A DNA stretch of 64,000 nucleotides from Marinibaculum pumilum (GTDB lineage Bacteria > Pseudomonadota > Alphaproteobacteria > Ferrovibrionales > Ferrovibrionaceae): positions 124,001-188,000 of the forward strand of contig NZ_JBHRTR010000025.1 of the NCBI RefSeq assembly GCF_042646425.1, written 5' to 3'. Below, one piece after another: positions 26,859 to 34,644 of the stretch. Both the position numbers and the translations under genes were made by a program. Every line of letters starts with the position of its first letter. The first letter of the stretch is position 1. The notes under the pieces were generated by a model, which was not told where the DNA came from, ran no database searches, and saw only the letters and a program-made list of their open reading frames with translations.

Positions 26859-27874
26859 GGCCGCGCCCCTGCCGCTTCGGGTGCCGGCGGCTGCCAGTCG
26901 CTGTCGACCAGGTCCGCCGCCAGGCGCTCCGCCGCCGTCACGACGGCCTCCACGCTCAGGCTCTCCATATGGCTGTCGGCGCGGCGATAGTCATAGCCCG
27001 GCTGGCGCAGGATCTCGTCATAGGACAGGGTCGTGCGCACCGCCGCGCCATGCGCCCCCCAGGGGCGGTACTGTTCCTCCCGGCTGGGTCCGAACAGGCC
27101 CAGGGTCGGGATGCCGGCGGCGGCGGCCATGTGCATCAGTGCCGAATCGTTGCCGATGAAAAAGGCGCAGCGCTCCAGGGCGGCATAGGCGGACAGCAGG
27201 TCCAGGCGGCCACAGAGGTCCAGGACGGTGAAACCCTTCTGCCGCAGCGCCTCGACCACGGGGCGGGCCATCGCCTCCTCGCCCGGGCCGCCGAAGACGG
27301 CGATGGCACCAATGCCGTCCAGCAGCGCGCCGGGTGCGCAGAGACGCTCTGCGGCGGCGACGAACCGCTCTGCCGGCCAGACCTTGCCGCCCCAGTTCGC
27401 GGTGGGCGCCAGAGCGAGAACCGGCGCGGGCACCGACCCGGCCACCGTCATCGCCGCTTCCGCCGCGGTGCGGTGGCGGGCGGCCGGGAACAGCCGTGGG
27501 GCGGGCGGCTGCAGCTGGCGGAACAGCATCCCCATCTGCTGCAGCTTGTGGCCGCCGCTGGGCGGCACCCAGTGGGAGCGTCGCCGCCGCGCCAGCAGGC
27601 ACCAGGAGATCAGCGAAGCGCGCAGGTCGACGATCAGGGACCAGCGGGTCGCCGCCACCTGGCGCCAGAGCCGGAACCAGTGGCCGCCCCAGGGCCGCTT
27701 CGGCATCGCGATCACCCGCTCCACGTCCGGCATGTCCTCGAACAGGCCGGTGCAGGCCGGGCCGCAGGCCACCGTCACCCGCAGGCGCGGATACTGCCGG
27801 CGCAGCAGGTCCAGCAGGCCTGTCGACAGGACGGCGTCGCCGATGCGCGTATGTGTGATGAACAGGACCTTCAT
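26855..27874 (-). CDS. GT9-family heptosyltransferase-like protein
   Basis: Starting at ATG 27874 the protein has 339 residues. It shows FITHTRIGDAVLSTGLLDLLRRQYP at the N terminus, the usual heptosyltransferase opening, and FFIGNDSALMHMAAAAGIPTLGLFGPS near residue 250, the donor-binding signature. It should transfer a heptose or similar sugar to lipid-A core. The frame is open to 28036, but the extra residues are low-complexity. It is the first gene of the glycan operon (GT9-GT2-GT4-amidotransferase). Confidence 0.87.
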   Translation of the reverse strand: MKVLFITHTRIGDAVLSTGLLDLLRRQYPRLRVTVACGPACTGLFEDMPDVERVIAMPKRPWGGHWFRLWRQVAATRWSLIVDLRASLISWCLLARRRRSHWVPPSGGHKLQQMGMLFRQLQPPAPRLFPAARHRTAAEAAMTVAGSVPAPVLALAPTANWGGKVWPAERFVAAAERLCAPGALLDGIGAIAVFGGPGEEAMARPVVEALRQKGFTVLDLCGRLDLLSAYAALERCAFFIGNDSALMHMAAAAGIPTLGLFGPSREEQYRPWGAHGAAVRTTLSYDEILRQPGYDYRRADSHMESLSVEAVVTAAERLAADLVDSDWQPPAPEAAGARP

Positions 27875-28125
27875 CTCTGCGGGGCGGACCTCCCGGCCGG
27901 GACCGAAGGCCGCGGCAGGCCGGCGGCGAGGCCGGTGCATGCCGGACCGGTTGCCGGATACCGGCTGAAACGTGACGGGGAATGGTGGAACATGGCCGTT
28001 CGCGGGCTTATACGGCGGGCACAGGGATATTGCCAACTCCGGCCGGTTGCGGCCGGCCGGGCGGCCCCCTGTTGTCCTGACCGGACGGTCGCCTATTTCA
28101 GCTGCATGCCGAACGGAGGTGGAGC

Positions 28126-29058
28126 ATGACCGGGCTACGCATCACGGACCTGCCGCAGCGCGCCGTCATCGAGGTGGCCGGGGCGGAGGCCCGCGACTTC
28201 CTACAGGGGCTGCTCTCCAACGATGTCGGGCGCCTGGCCGACGGCGCGCTCTATGCCGCCCTGCTCACCCCGCAGGGGAAGTTCCTGTACGACATGCTGC
28301 TTGCGACCGACGGCGAGCGGCTGTTCCTGGACTGCGCGGCGGCGCATGCCGACGAACTGCTGCGCCGGCTGACGATGTATCGCCTGCGGGCCAAGGTGAC
28401 CCTGGCCCGGCGGGAAGACCTGGCCGTGCTGGCGCTGTTCCCGGCGGATGGCGAGGTGCCGGCGGAGGCGCCCGCCGAGCCCGGCGGCACAGCCCTGGCC
28501 TATCGGGACCCGCGCCTGCCGGACCTCGGCTGGCGCGCCATCGTGCCGGCGGACAGGCGCGACCTGCTGGGCGCGATCGACGCCGCGCCGGAGGATTACG
28601 ACCGCTTCCGCCTGGCCCTTGGTGTCCCGGATGGCGAGCAGGACATCGAATCCGGCCGCGGCCTGCTGCTGGAAAGCAATTTCGAGGAGCTGCACGGGGT
28701 GGATTTCCACAAGGGCTGCTTCGTCGGCCAGGAGCTGACCGCCCGGACCAAGCACCGGGCGCTGGTGAAGAAGCGGCTGTGGGGCATCCGCCATGCCGGC
28801 GGGCCGGCGCTGCCGCCGGCCGGCACGCCGATCGTGCTGGACGGCCAGGATGCCGGCCAGATGGCGTCCAGCCGCGACGGCCGGGGCCTCGCCCTGCTGC
28901 GGCTGGACAAGCTGCGCGCCAGCCTCGAGCAGGGCGGCCGGCTGACCGCGGGCGAGGCGGTCCTGGAACCGGTGCAGCCGGCCTATCTGCCGCAATCGGT
29001 GCTGCGGCCCGGCGATGCCGGCAGCGATTCGGCCGGCAGTGGCTCTGGGGGACGATAG
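28126..29058 (+). CDS. ygfZ: Folate-binding protein YgfZ (Fe-S cluster repair/assembly)
   Basis: The 310-residue GcvT-fold protein contains the diagnostic motif KGCFVGQELTARTKHR near residue 198-213. YgfZ/IBA57 proteins use tetrahydrofolate and help maintain certain [4Fe-4S] enzymes. Useful clients in this window would include radical-SAM CofGH and class I fumarase, though that link is only inference. A GGAGGTGGAGC ribosome site precedes the ATG. tag follows after 3 bp. Confidence 0.92.
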   Translation: MTGLRITDLPQRAVIEVAGAEARDFLQGLLSNDVGRLADGALYAALLTPQGKFLYDMLLATDGERLFLDCAAAHADELLRRLTMYRLRAKVTLARREDLAVLALFPADGEVPAEAPAEPGGTALAYRDPRLPDLGWRAIVPADRRDLLGAIDAAPEDYDRFRLALGVPDGEQDIESGRGLLLESNFEELHGVDFHKGCFVGQELTARTKHRALVKKRLWGIRHAGGPALPPAGTPIVLDGQDAGQMASSRDGRGLALLRLDKLRASLEQGGRLTAGEAVLEPVQPAYLPQSVLRPGDAGSDSAGSGSGGR

Positions 29059-29061
29059 CGC

Positions 29062-29700
29062 ATGGCGGTGGGGGAACCGGCGGCAGGTCCCGTTGCGACG
29101 GAAGGCCGGGCGCGGACACATGCCGACGGAGTCTGCCGCTGTCCCTGGCCGGGCGAGACGCCGGACTATGTCGCCTATCACGACACCGAATGGGGCGTCG
29201 CCGAGCGCGACCACCGGGCGCTGTTCGAGAAACTGATCCTGGACGGTTTCCAGGCCGGCCTGTCCTGGCTCACCATCCTGCGCAAGCGGGAGAATTTCCG
29301 CCATGCCTTCGACGGCTTCCGGCCGGAGCTGATCGCCCGCTATGACGCGGCGAAGGTCGCCGCCCTGATGGCGGATGCCGGGATCGTCCGCAACCGGGCC
29401 AAGATCGAGGGCACCATTCGCAACGCGCAGGGCTGGCTTGCGATCATGGAGAGCGAGCCGGGCGGCTTCAGCGAAATGATCTGGGCGGCGACAGACGGCC
29501 GCGTCCGCCACAACAGCTGGCGCAGCATCGTCGAGGTGCCGGCGGAAACCGCGGAAAGCCGGGCGCTTTCCAAGCGGCTGAAGAGCCACGGCTTCACCTT
29601 CGTCGGCCCCACCATCGTCTATGCCTTCATGCAGGCAGTCGGCGTGGTGAACGATCATCTGACCGACTGCTACCGGCATCGCGAGCTCGGCGGCGGCTGA
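29062..29700 (+). CDS. tag: DNA-3-methyladenine glycosylase I
   Basis: This 212-residue HhH glycosylase has the zinc-site start CRCPWPGETPDYVAYHDTEWG and the active-site region LILDGFQAGLSWLTILRKRENF, with the C-terminal HLTDCYRH supplying more zinc ligands. It removes 3-methyladenine from alkylated DNA. The first 25 residues before the domain are low-complexity, so a later start is possible, but no better-placed one was found. It is probably cotranscribed with ygfZ. Confidence 0.92.
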   Translation: MAVGEPAAGPVATEGRARTHADGVCRCPWPGETPDYVAYHDTEWGVAERDHRALFEKLILDGFQAGLSWLTILRKRENFRHAFDGFRPELIARYDAAKVAALMADAGIVRNRAKIEGTIRNAQGWLAIMESEPGGFSEMIWAATDGRVRHNSWRSIVEVPAETAESRALSKRLKSHGFTFVGPTIVYAFMQAVGVVNDHLTDCYRHRELGGG

Positions 29701-29811
29701 CGCCGGGACGGCGGACGCCTATAAAGGCGGCGCCGGACGTCAGGGAGGACCGGCACCACCGGCGGCTTCGTCGGTCCATTCATCGGCAGCATCACGCGGA
29801 CAGGCCATAGA

Positions 29812-31053
29812 ATGACTTCCCCCGCGGGACCGGCATCGCAGGCCGGCCTGCTTGCGCTCGTCTCCTCCTTCACCGCGACGGGCATCATCGCGACATCGAT
29901 CTACGTGCCCTCGCTGCCGGCGATCGCGCAGGACCTGGCGGCCTCGCCGGCGGCGGTGAAGCTGACCCTCAGCGTGTTCCTGGCGACCTTCGCGGTCGGC
30001 CAGCTGGTCTACGGGCCGATCAGCGACCGCATCGGCCGCCGGCCGACCCTGATCAGCGGGCTGGCGATCTGCGTGCTGGCCTCCATCGGCTGCATCTTCG
30101 CACCCGACATCTGGAGCCTGGTCGGCGCCCGCATCGTCCAGGGCCTCGGCGCCTGCGTCGGGGTGGTGGTCACCCGCGCGGTGATCCGCGACCTCTATGG
30201 CCGTTCCGCCGCGGCGCGGGCGATGTCGATGCTGGCGATGGTGATCATCATGGCGCCCGTCCTGGCGCCGATCGTCGGCGGCTATATCGAGGATTATGCC
30301 GGCTGGCGCTACCAGTTCGTCTTCATCGCCGCGATGGCTGCGCTGGTTCTGGCGCTGGCCTGGTTCCAGCTGCCGGAGACCCATACCGGCCGGGCCGGCG
30401 GGCCGGGCATGCTGCGCAGCGCGCTGCACGCCTATGGCCGGCTGGGCCGCAACGGCGAGTTCCTGGCCTATGCCCTGTATATCGGCTTCGCCTTCGGCGG
30501 CGTGTACTGCTTCATCGGCGCCGCGCCGACCGTCTTCATCAATGTCATGGAGATCCCCGCCCGCACCTTCGGCTGGATCGCCGCCGGCCAGGCGATGGGC
30601 TTCTTCGCAGGCTCCCTGCTCTCCTCCCGCCTGACCCAGCGCATCGGCCTGGAGCGGATGGTCGATATCGGCGTCGTCACCGCGATCCTCGCCGCCGCCC
30701 TGCTGCTGGGCCTGTCGCTGGCCGACATCCTCACCGTCGCGGCGATCATGGGACCGATGTTCCTCTGGTCGATGGGGATGGGCCTGTCCTTCCCGAACGC
30801 GATGGCCGGCGCACTCAGCGTCGACCCACGCATCGCCGGCTCCGCCTCCGCCCTGTCGGGCTTCTTCCAGATGGCCGGCGGCGCGCTGGGCGCGATCCTG
30901 ATCGGCCTGCCCGCCCACGACCATTCCGCGCCGATGGCGACGGGCCTCGCCGTCGCCACCGCGCTGGCCGCCCTGATGTGGTTCGGCCTGCGCGGTCGCA
31001 CCGCCCGGGCGGCGGCGCAGCGCCGCGCGGAAGCGGAGCGGCGGGAGACCTGA
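29812..31053 (+). CDS. MFS multidrug exporter, Bcr/CflA family
   Basis: The 413-residue protein has about twelve hydrophobic segments, motif A as YGPISDRIGRRPTL (about residues 64-77) and the drug-antiporter motif C-like stretch MAPVLAPIVGGYIEDYAGWRY. Bcr/CflA members export bicyclomycin, florfenicol, sulfonamides or cysteine by proton antiport. Substrate is not predictable here. It begins 111 bp after tag and carries its own start region. Confidence 0.9.
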   Translation: MTSPAGPASQAGLLALVSSFTATGIIATSIYVPSLPAIAQDLAASPAAVKLTLSVFLATFAVGQLVYGPISDRIGRRPTLISGLAICVLASIGCIFAPDIWSLVGARIVQGLGACVGVVVTRAVIRDLYGRSAAARAMSMLAMVIIMAPVLAPIVGGYIEDYAGWRYQFVFIAAMAALVLALAWFQLPETHTGRAGGPGMLRSALHAYGRLGRNGEFLAYALYIGFAFGGVYCFIGAAPTVFINVMEIPARTFGWIAAGQAMGFFAGSLLSSRLTQRIGLERMVDIGVVTAILAAALLLGLSLADILTVAAIMGPMFLWSMGMGLSFPNAMAGALSVDPRIAGSASALSGFFQMAGGALGAILIGLPAHDHSAPMATGLAVATALAALMWFGLRGRTARAAAQRRAEAERRET

Positions 31054-31143
31054 GCGCCTGTCGGCGCAGGGACCCAACAGCCCCATTTCCTGAAGACAGC
31101 GCCACGCCAACCCGGCGCAAGCCGTCTGGTCCGTCCGACCGCT

Positions 31144-31374
31144 CTATCGCACCTCGCTGCCGAAATGGCGGTCGAGCTTGTCCAGAAGGGCAAGGCCAGC
31201 ATCTGCGTCGCCATGCGCCGCGCGAACGCGAAAGCGCGTTTCGATATCAAACTCCGCCAGTGCCTTGACCGTGAATTCCTCGAAGAGCTTGTTGAGGCTC
31301 AGGCCGCGATGCGCCGCCAATGCCTTCAATCGTTCGTGCTGGTCGTCCGGCAGACGGATGGTGAGGACGCTCAT
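31144..31374 (-). CDS. Ribbon-helix-helix antitoxin-like protein
   Basis: The 76-residue protein opens with the beta-strand SVLTIRLPDDQHERLKALA and helix RGLSLNKLFEEFTVKAL, an RHH DNA-binding domain like those of HicB/CopG antitoxins. Its ATG overlaps the stop of the PIN remnant as ATGA, so it was the second gene of a toxin-first TA pair. It appears intact although its toxin has lost the N terminus. Confidence 0.7.
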   Translation of the reverse strand: MSVLTIRLPDDQHERLKALAAHRGLSLNKLFEEFTVKALAEFDIETRFRVRAAHGDADAGLALLDKLDRHFGSEVR

Positions 31375-31745
31375 GTCAGGCTCCTCCTGTCCAGGAATTC
31401 CCCTGCAGTCTCTATCCTGAGGGCGGGAAACCACAGTTCGCTTCGGTCGAAGTCCCGCTTGTTGGCAGTGACTATGGCGTTCGCCGCACCGGCAACCGCG
31501 AGTTCCAACAGATGGCTGTCGCCTTCATCTGGCAAATTCGGACGCCACAGATAGTGGATCCGGACCCAGGCGGATACGCTCATCAGCGCATCGAAAAGAC
31601 GATCTCGCTCGTCGCGCTCCAACGGAGCATCTTGCCACAGGCCTTCACGTCCGAGCACCGACTCATACTCGCAGTACAAGGCGTTGCCGATGATCCAAGA
31701 GGGTCGACCGACCAGCCATATGAATTGTCCGATACGCAGGCGCTG
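31371..31745 (-). pseudogene. PIN-domain toxin remnant, N terminus missing
   Basis: Directly after the folA stop codon and in the same frame, the reverse strand reads RIGQFIWLVGRPSWIIGNALYCEYESVLGRE and continues to a normal PIN C terminus (DEGDSHLLELAVAGAANAIVTANKRDF). This matches PIN toxins from about residue 25 onwards. The beginning, which should hold the first catalytic Asp (DTNV), is absent, and no ATG lies in frame; only a TTG at 31679 could start a 102-residue fragment. Three later acidic residues remain. It therefore looks like a deletion-truncated, inactive toxin fused to the folA end. Confidence 0.7.
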
Positions 31746-32285
31746 TCAGCCCGTGGAACGATCCCAGACCTCGAACGCATAGCCCGCTTTCCTGCTGTCG
31801 ATCTCCACCTCCGTCGTGCCGGGTCGGCGCTCCACCAGGACCCAGTCCGCCGGCTCCCAGTCCGGAAAGCTGACATCGCCGGCGACGGGAATGTCGATCC
31901 GGGCCAGGTCCAGCCGGTCCGCGACCGGCAGGGACGCCCGGTACAGGCCGGCGCCGCCGATGACGAAGGCTTCGCCGGCACCGGTCGCCCGCGCCAGGTC
32001 CAGCGCCGCCGGCAGGTCCGGCACGACGGCCAGTCCGTCATCCCGCCTGGCCTCGGCCGGCGCCTGCGCCGCCATGCTGGTGGAGACGACGACCGACAGC
32101 CGCCCGTCCAGCGGGCGGCCGCGCCGCGCCAGGATCGATTCGTGGGTATGGCGGCCCATCAGGATCGGATGCCCCATGGTCAGCCGCCGGAAGCGGCGGA
32201 GATCCTCCGGGATGTGCCAGGGCAGGTCGTTGTCGCGGCCGATCACGCCGTTGGCGGCGACGGCCGCGATCAGGGTCAGCCGCAT
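31746..32285 (-). CDS. folA: Dihydrofolate reductase
   Basis: This 179-residue DHFR has AAVAANGVIGRDNDLPWHIPEDLRRF at the start, with the folate-binding acid in the PEDL turn, GHPILMGRHTHES, and AFVIGGAGLYRASL near residue 105. It regenerates THF from the dihydrofolate made by ThyA, 15 bp upstream in the same operon. Its stop codon is immediately followed by the truncated PIN gene. The C terminus YAFEVWDRSTG looks complete. Confidence 0.95.
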   Translation of the reverse strand: MRLTLIAAVAANGVIGRDNDLPWHIPEDLRRFRRLTMGHPILMGRHTHESILARRGRPLDGRLSVVVSTSMAAQAPAEARRDDGLAVVPDLPAALDLARATGAGEAFVIGGAGLYRASLPVADRLDLARIDIPVAGDVSFPDWEPADWVLVERRPGTTEVEIDSRKAGYAFEVWDRSTG

Positions 32286-32300
32286 CGCATCGAGCGGTCG

Positions 32301-33095
32301 TCAGACCGCGACCGGGGCCGCGATATGGGGATGCGGCTCGTAGCCTTCGAGCGCGAAATCCTCGTAGCGAAAGCCGAACAGGTCGGCGACCTCGGTGTTG
32401 ATCCGCAGCCGCGGCAGGGGCCGCGGGTCGCGGGCGAGCTGCCGGTCGGCCTGCTCCAGATGGTTCAGGTAGAGATGGGCATCCCCCAGGGTATGCACGA
32501 AAACGCCCGGCTCCAGGTCAGTGACCTGCGCCACCATCATGGTCAGCAGGGCATAGGAGGCGATGTTGAACGGCACGCCGAGGAAGATGTCGGCGCTGCG
32601 CTGGTAGAGCTGGCAGGACAGCCGTCCTTCCGCGACATAGAACTGGAACAGGCAATGGCAGGGTGGCAACGCCATCCGGTCGAGATCGGCGACGTTCCAG
32701 GCGGAGACGATCAGGCGCCGCGACTGCGGATTCCGGCGGATCTCCGCGACGACCTGCGACAGCTGGTCGATGGTGCCGCCGTCCGCCGCCGGCCAGGACC
32801 GCCACTGGGCGCCGTAGACCGGGCCGAGGTCGCCGTTCTCGTCCGCCCATTCGTCCCAGATGCTGACGCCATGTTCGTTGAGCCAGGCGATGTTGGTGTC
32901 GCCGCGCAGGAACCAGAGCAGTTCGTAGACGATGGACTTCAGATGCAGCTTCTTCGTGGTCAGCAGCGGAAAGCCGTGGCCCAGGTCGAAGCGCATCTGG
33001 TGGCCGAAGACCGAAAGGGTGCCGGTGCCGGTGCGGTCCGGCCGTTCGACCCCGGTGCTGCGGACATGGGCCAGAAGGTCGAGATATTGCTGCAT
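32301..33095 (-). CDS. thyA: Thymidylate synthase
   Basis: The 264-residue ThyA contains the catalytic cysteine in LPPCHCLFQFYV (about residue 146), QRSADIFLGVPFNIASYALLT and the dUMP-binding RRLIVSAWN. It methylates dUMP with methylene-THF. Length equals the E. coli enzyme. It is first in a thyA-folA pair and divergent from ssrA, whose promoter begins about 90 bp away. Confidence 0.97.
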   Translation of the reverse strand: MQQYLDLLAHVRSTGVERPDRTGTGTLSVFGHQMRFDLGHGFPLLTTKKLHLKSIVYELLWFLRGDTNIAWLNEHGVSIWDEWADENGDLGPVYGAQWRSWPAADGGTIDQLSQVVAEIRRNPQSRRLIVSAWNVADLDRMALPPCHCLFQFYVAEGRLSCQLYQRSADIFLGVPFNIASYALLTMMVAQVTDLEPGVFVHTLGDAHLYLNHLEQADRQLARDPRPLPRLRINTEVADLFGFRYEDFALEGYEPHPHIAAPVAV

Positions 33096-33185
33096 GGATC
33101 ATCCGGAAGCGGCTGAAGGCCCGTCGGCGGGCGGAAGTGCCGGCCGGCGGGCCGGACCGGGAGTCTGGTCCCAGAAGCCTGCCTC

Positions 33186-33214
33186 TTCAACTCCCGGCCC
33201 GGGCGCCCTATATT
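33186..33214 (+). promoter_or_regulatory. Sigma70-type promoter of ssrA
   Basis: TTCAAC (33186-33191) and TATATT (33209-33214) are separated by 17 bp and lie just upstream of the tmRNA acceptor piece. The predicted start is close to 33221. Spacing is ideal and the -10 matches 5 of 6 consensus bases. Confidence 0.6.
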
Positions 33215-33220
33215 CGATGT

Positions 33221-33510
33221 GCTGCTTACGCAGATATGGCGATAAACCCTGCGGAGAATAAGCGTATCGGACCCGGGGGCAGTACCCGGCGCCTCCACCA
33301 GGAACGCGCGGCCACCGCAAAGGCGGTCCGCGACTCGGCTGCCCGCCGGGCGGCAGCGCGTTGCTGATGGGGGCGACACAGGCTCGACGAGCGCAGTAAA
33401 ACCGCAGCTTTTGCCCGGCATGGTACCGCCGTTATCGGGCCAAGCCAAAGTTGCCAACGACAACGAGGCGATGGTTGCGCAGGCCGCTTAAGGCGGTTTG
33501 ACAACCTAAA
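33221..33510 (+). ncRNA. ssrA: tmRNA, circularly permuted two-piece form
   Basis: The order of parts is reversed relative to ordinary tmRNA, as known for alphaproteobacteria. The acceptor piece comes first and ends in CGCCTCCACCA at 33300. A spacer of about 68 bp follows, then the coding piece beins GGGGGCG at 33369. GGGGGCG and CGCCTCC form the acceptor stem (one G-U), and GGCTCGACG follows the 5' end as in other tmRNAs. The tag frame runs from GCC 33453 to TAA 33491 and encodes ANDNEAMVAQAA. Maturation should remove the spacer to give two RNAs held by base pairing. Outer boundaries are approximate. The SspB adaptor gene lies 350 bp downstream. Confidence 0.92.
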
Positions 33511-33518
33511 TCTTAAGC

Positions 33519-33540
33519 CCTCAGGCTTCGCAGCCTGAGG
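33519..33540 (+). terminator. Hairpin after tmRNA coding piece
   Basis: CCTCAGGC (33519-33526) pairs with GCCTGAGG (33533-33540) around a 6-nt loop. No T-run follows, so it may be a 3'-end or processing hairpin rather than a classical terminator. Confidence 0.5.
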
Positions 33541-33864
33541 CGGGGTTCGGGGGGCACCTGGCAACAGAAGCCTCCCACTTCCTCCTGCCGATCCGCAACA
33601 AATCCGCCGCCTGACCTGCGCCGCCAGGCCCGGCCGCCCTGCCCGCTAAGCGGCCAGCGGCGGGCATTGGCACACGCATGGCGCGCCGCAGACCGCGGAC
33701 GGCCGGGCGTCACGGTTCCCTGGGCGCTTGCATCGCGCCACAGCGGCGATAGGTTTGCCGGACGGCCGGGGCGGTTGCGGTTTCCGGCGCGACAAGGGTT
33801 CCGACGCGGAATGCCGGCAGCCGGGCGGTGCACCGCCGGCCGGACCACTGCCGAGGACAGACCG
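33541..33864. other. Intergenic region between ssrA and sspB
   Basis: These 324 bp show no open frame with a recognisable protein and no further RNA that I can identify. They presumably hold the sspB promoter, but no convincing -35/-10 pair stood out. Confidence 0.5.
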
Positions 33865-34476
33865 ATGGGGCGCGACCAGATGGACTATGCGAGGATGGTG
33901 GAAGACGCGCTTCGCGACGTCGTCCGCAAGGCGCTGATCCAGGTATCCGAGAACGGGCTGCCCGGGGAACATTATTTCTACATCACCTTCCGCACCGACC
34001 AGCCCGGCGTGGAGATGGCGGATTATCTGCGGGAACGCTATCCGCAGGAGATGACGATCGTCCTGCAGCACCAGTTCTGGGGCCTGGAGGTGGAGGAGGA
34101 AGCGTTCAGCGTCCTGCTGAGCTTCAACAAGGTGCATGAGCGGCTGCGCGTGCCGCTGCGCACCCTGGTCGGCTTCTCCGATCCCACGGCCCAGTTCGGG
34201 CTGCAGTTCACCGTGCTTGAGGACGAGGACGGCGTCGACAGCGCCGCCCCGCCCGAAGGTTCCAAGGCGCTGGGCCCGGCGGCGACGCCCGGCCTGCCGG
34301 CTCCGGCCGGCGGACCATCGCCGGGCAGGACCGACATCGCCGGCGACATGCTGCCCGACCTCGCCGCCGGCGAGGGCGAAGCGGGGCCGCCCGCCGGGGA
34401 GGGCGAGGACGGCGCGCCGCAGGACAATGTCGTGACACTTGACGCGTTCCGCAAAAAGCAGGGACAGAAGGACTGA
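33865..34476 (+). CDS. sspB: ClpXP adaptor SspB (alphaproteobacterial type)
   Basis: The 203-residue protein matches SspB-alpha. The N-terminal MVEDALRDVVRKALIQVSENGLPGEHYFYITF leads into the substrate-binding fold, FWGLEVEEEAFSVLLSFN follows, then an acidic low-complexity linker (about residues 125-190), and the C-terminal DNVVTLDAFRKK is the ClpX-docking tail. SspB hands ssrA-tagged proteins to ClpXP, and here it lies just downstream of ssrA itself. A second in-frame ATG at 33880 is possible; 33865 is used because the ORF context allows it. Confidence 0.9.
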   Translation: MGRDQMDYARMVEDALRDVVRKALIQVSENGLPGEHYFYITFRTDQPGVEMADYLRERYPQEMTIVLQHQFWGLEVEEEAFSVLLSFNKVHERLRVPLRTLVGFSDPTAQFGLQFTVLEDEDGVDSAAPPEGSKALGPAATPGLPAPAGGPSPGRTDIAGDMLPDLAAGEGEAGPPAGEGEDGAPQDNVVTLDAFRKKQGQKD

Positions 34477-34644
34477 ACGACCGGCGCGGACCCCTGCCGT
34501 CCGCGCCAGGAGGGCCCCGTTCCGCGGGCTCGATATCCGGATCAGAGGATGCCCGGCGGCGGCTTTCCGGCCGACAGCGCCGGCCGCGCCGCGCGGCCGG
34601 GGCATGCCCGGCGCAGGGCGGGACCGCCCAGCAGGAGGATGACC

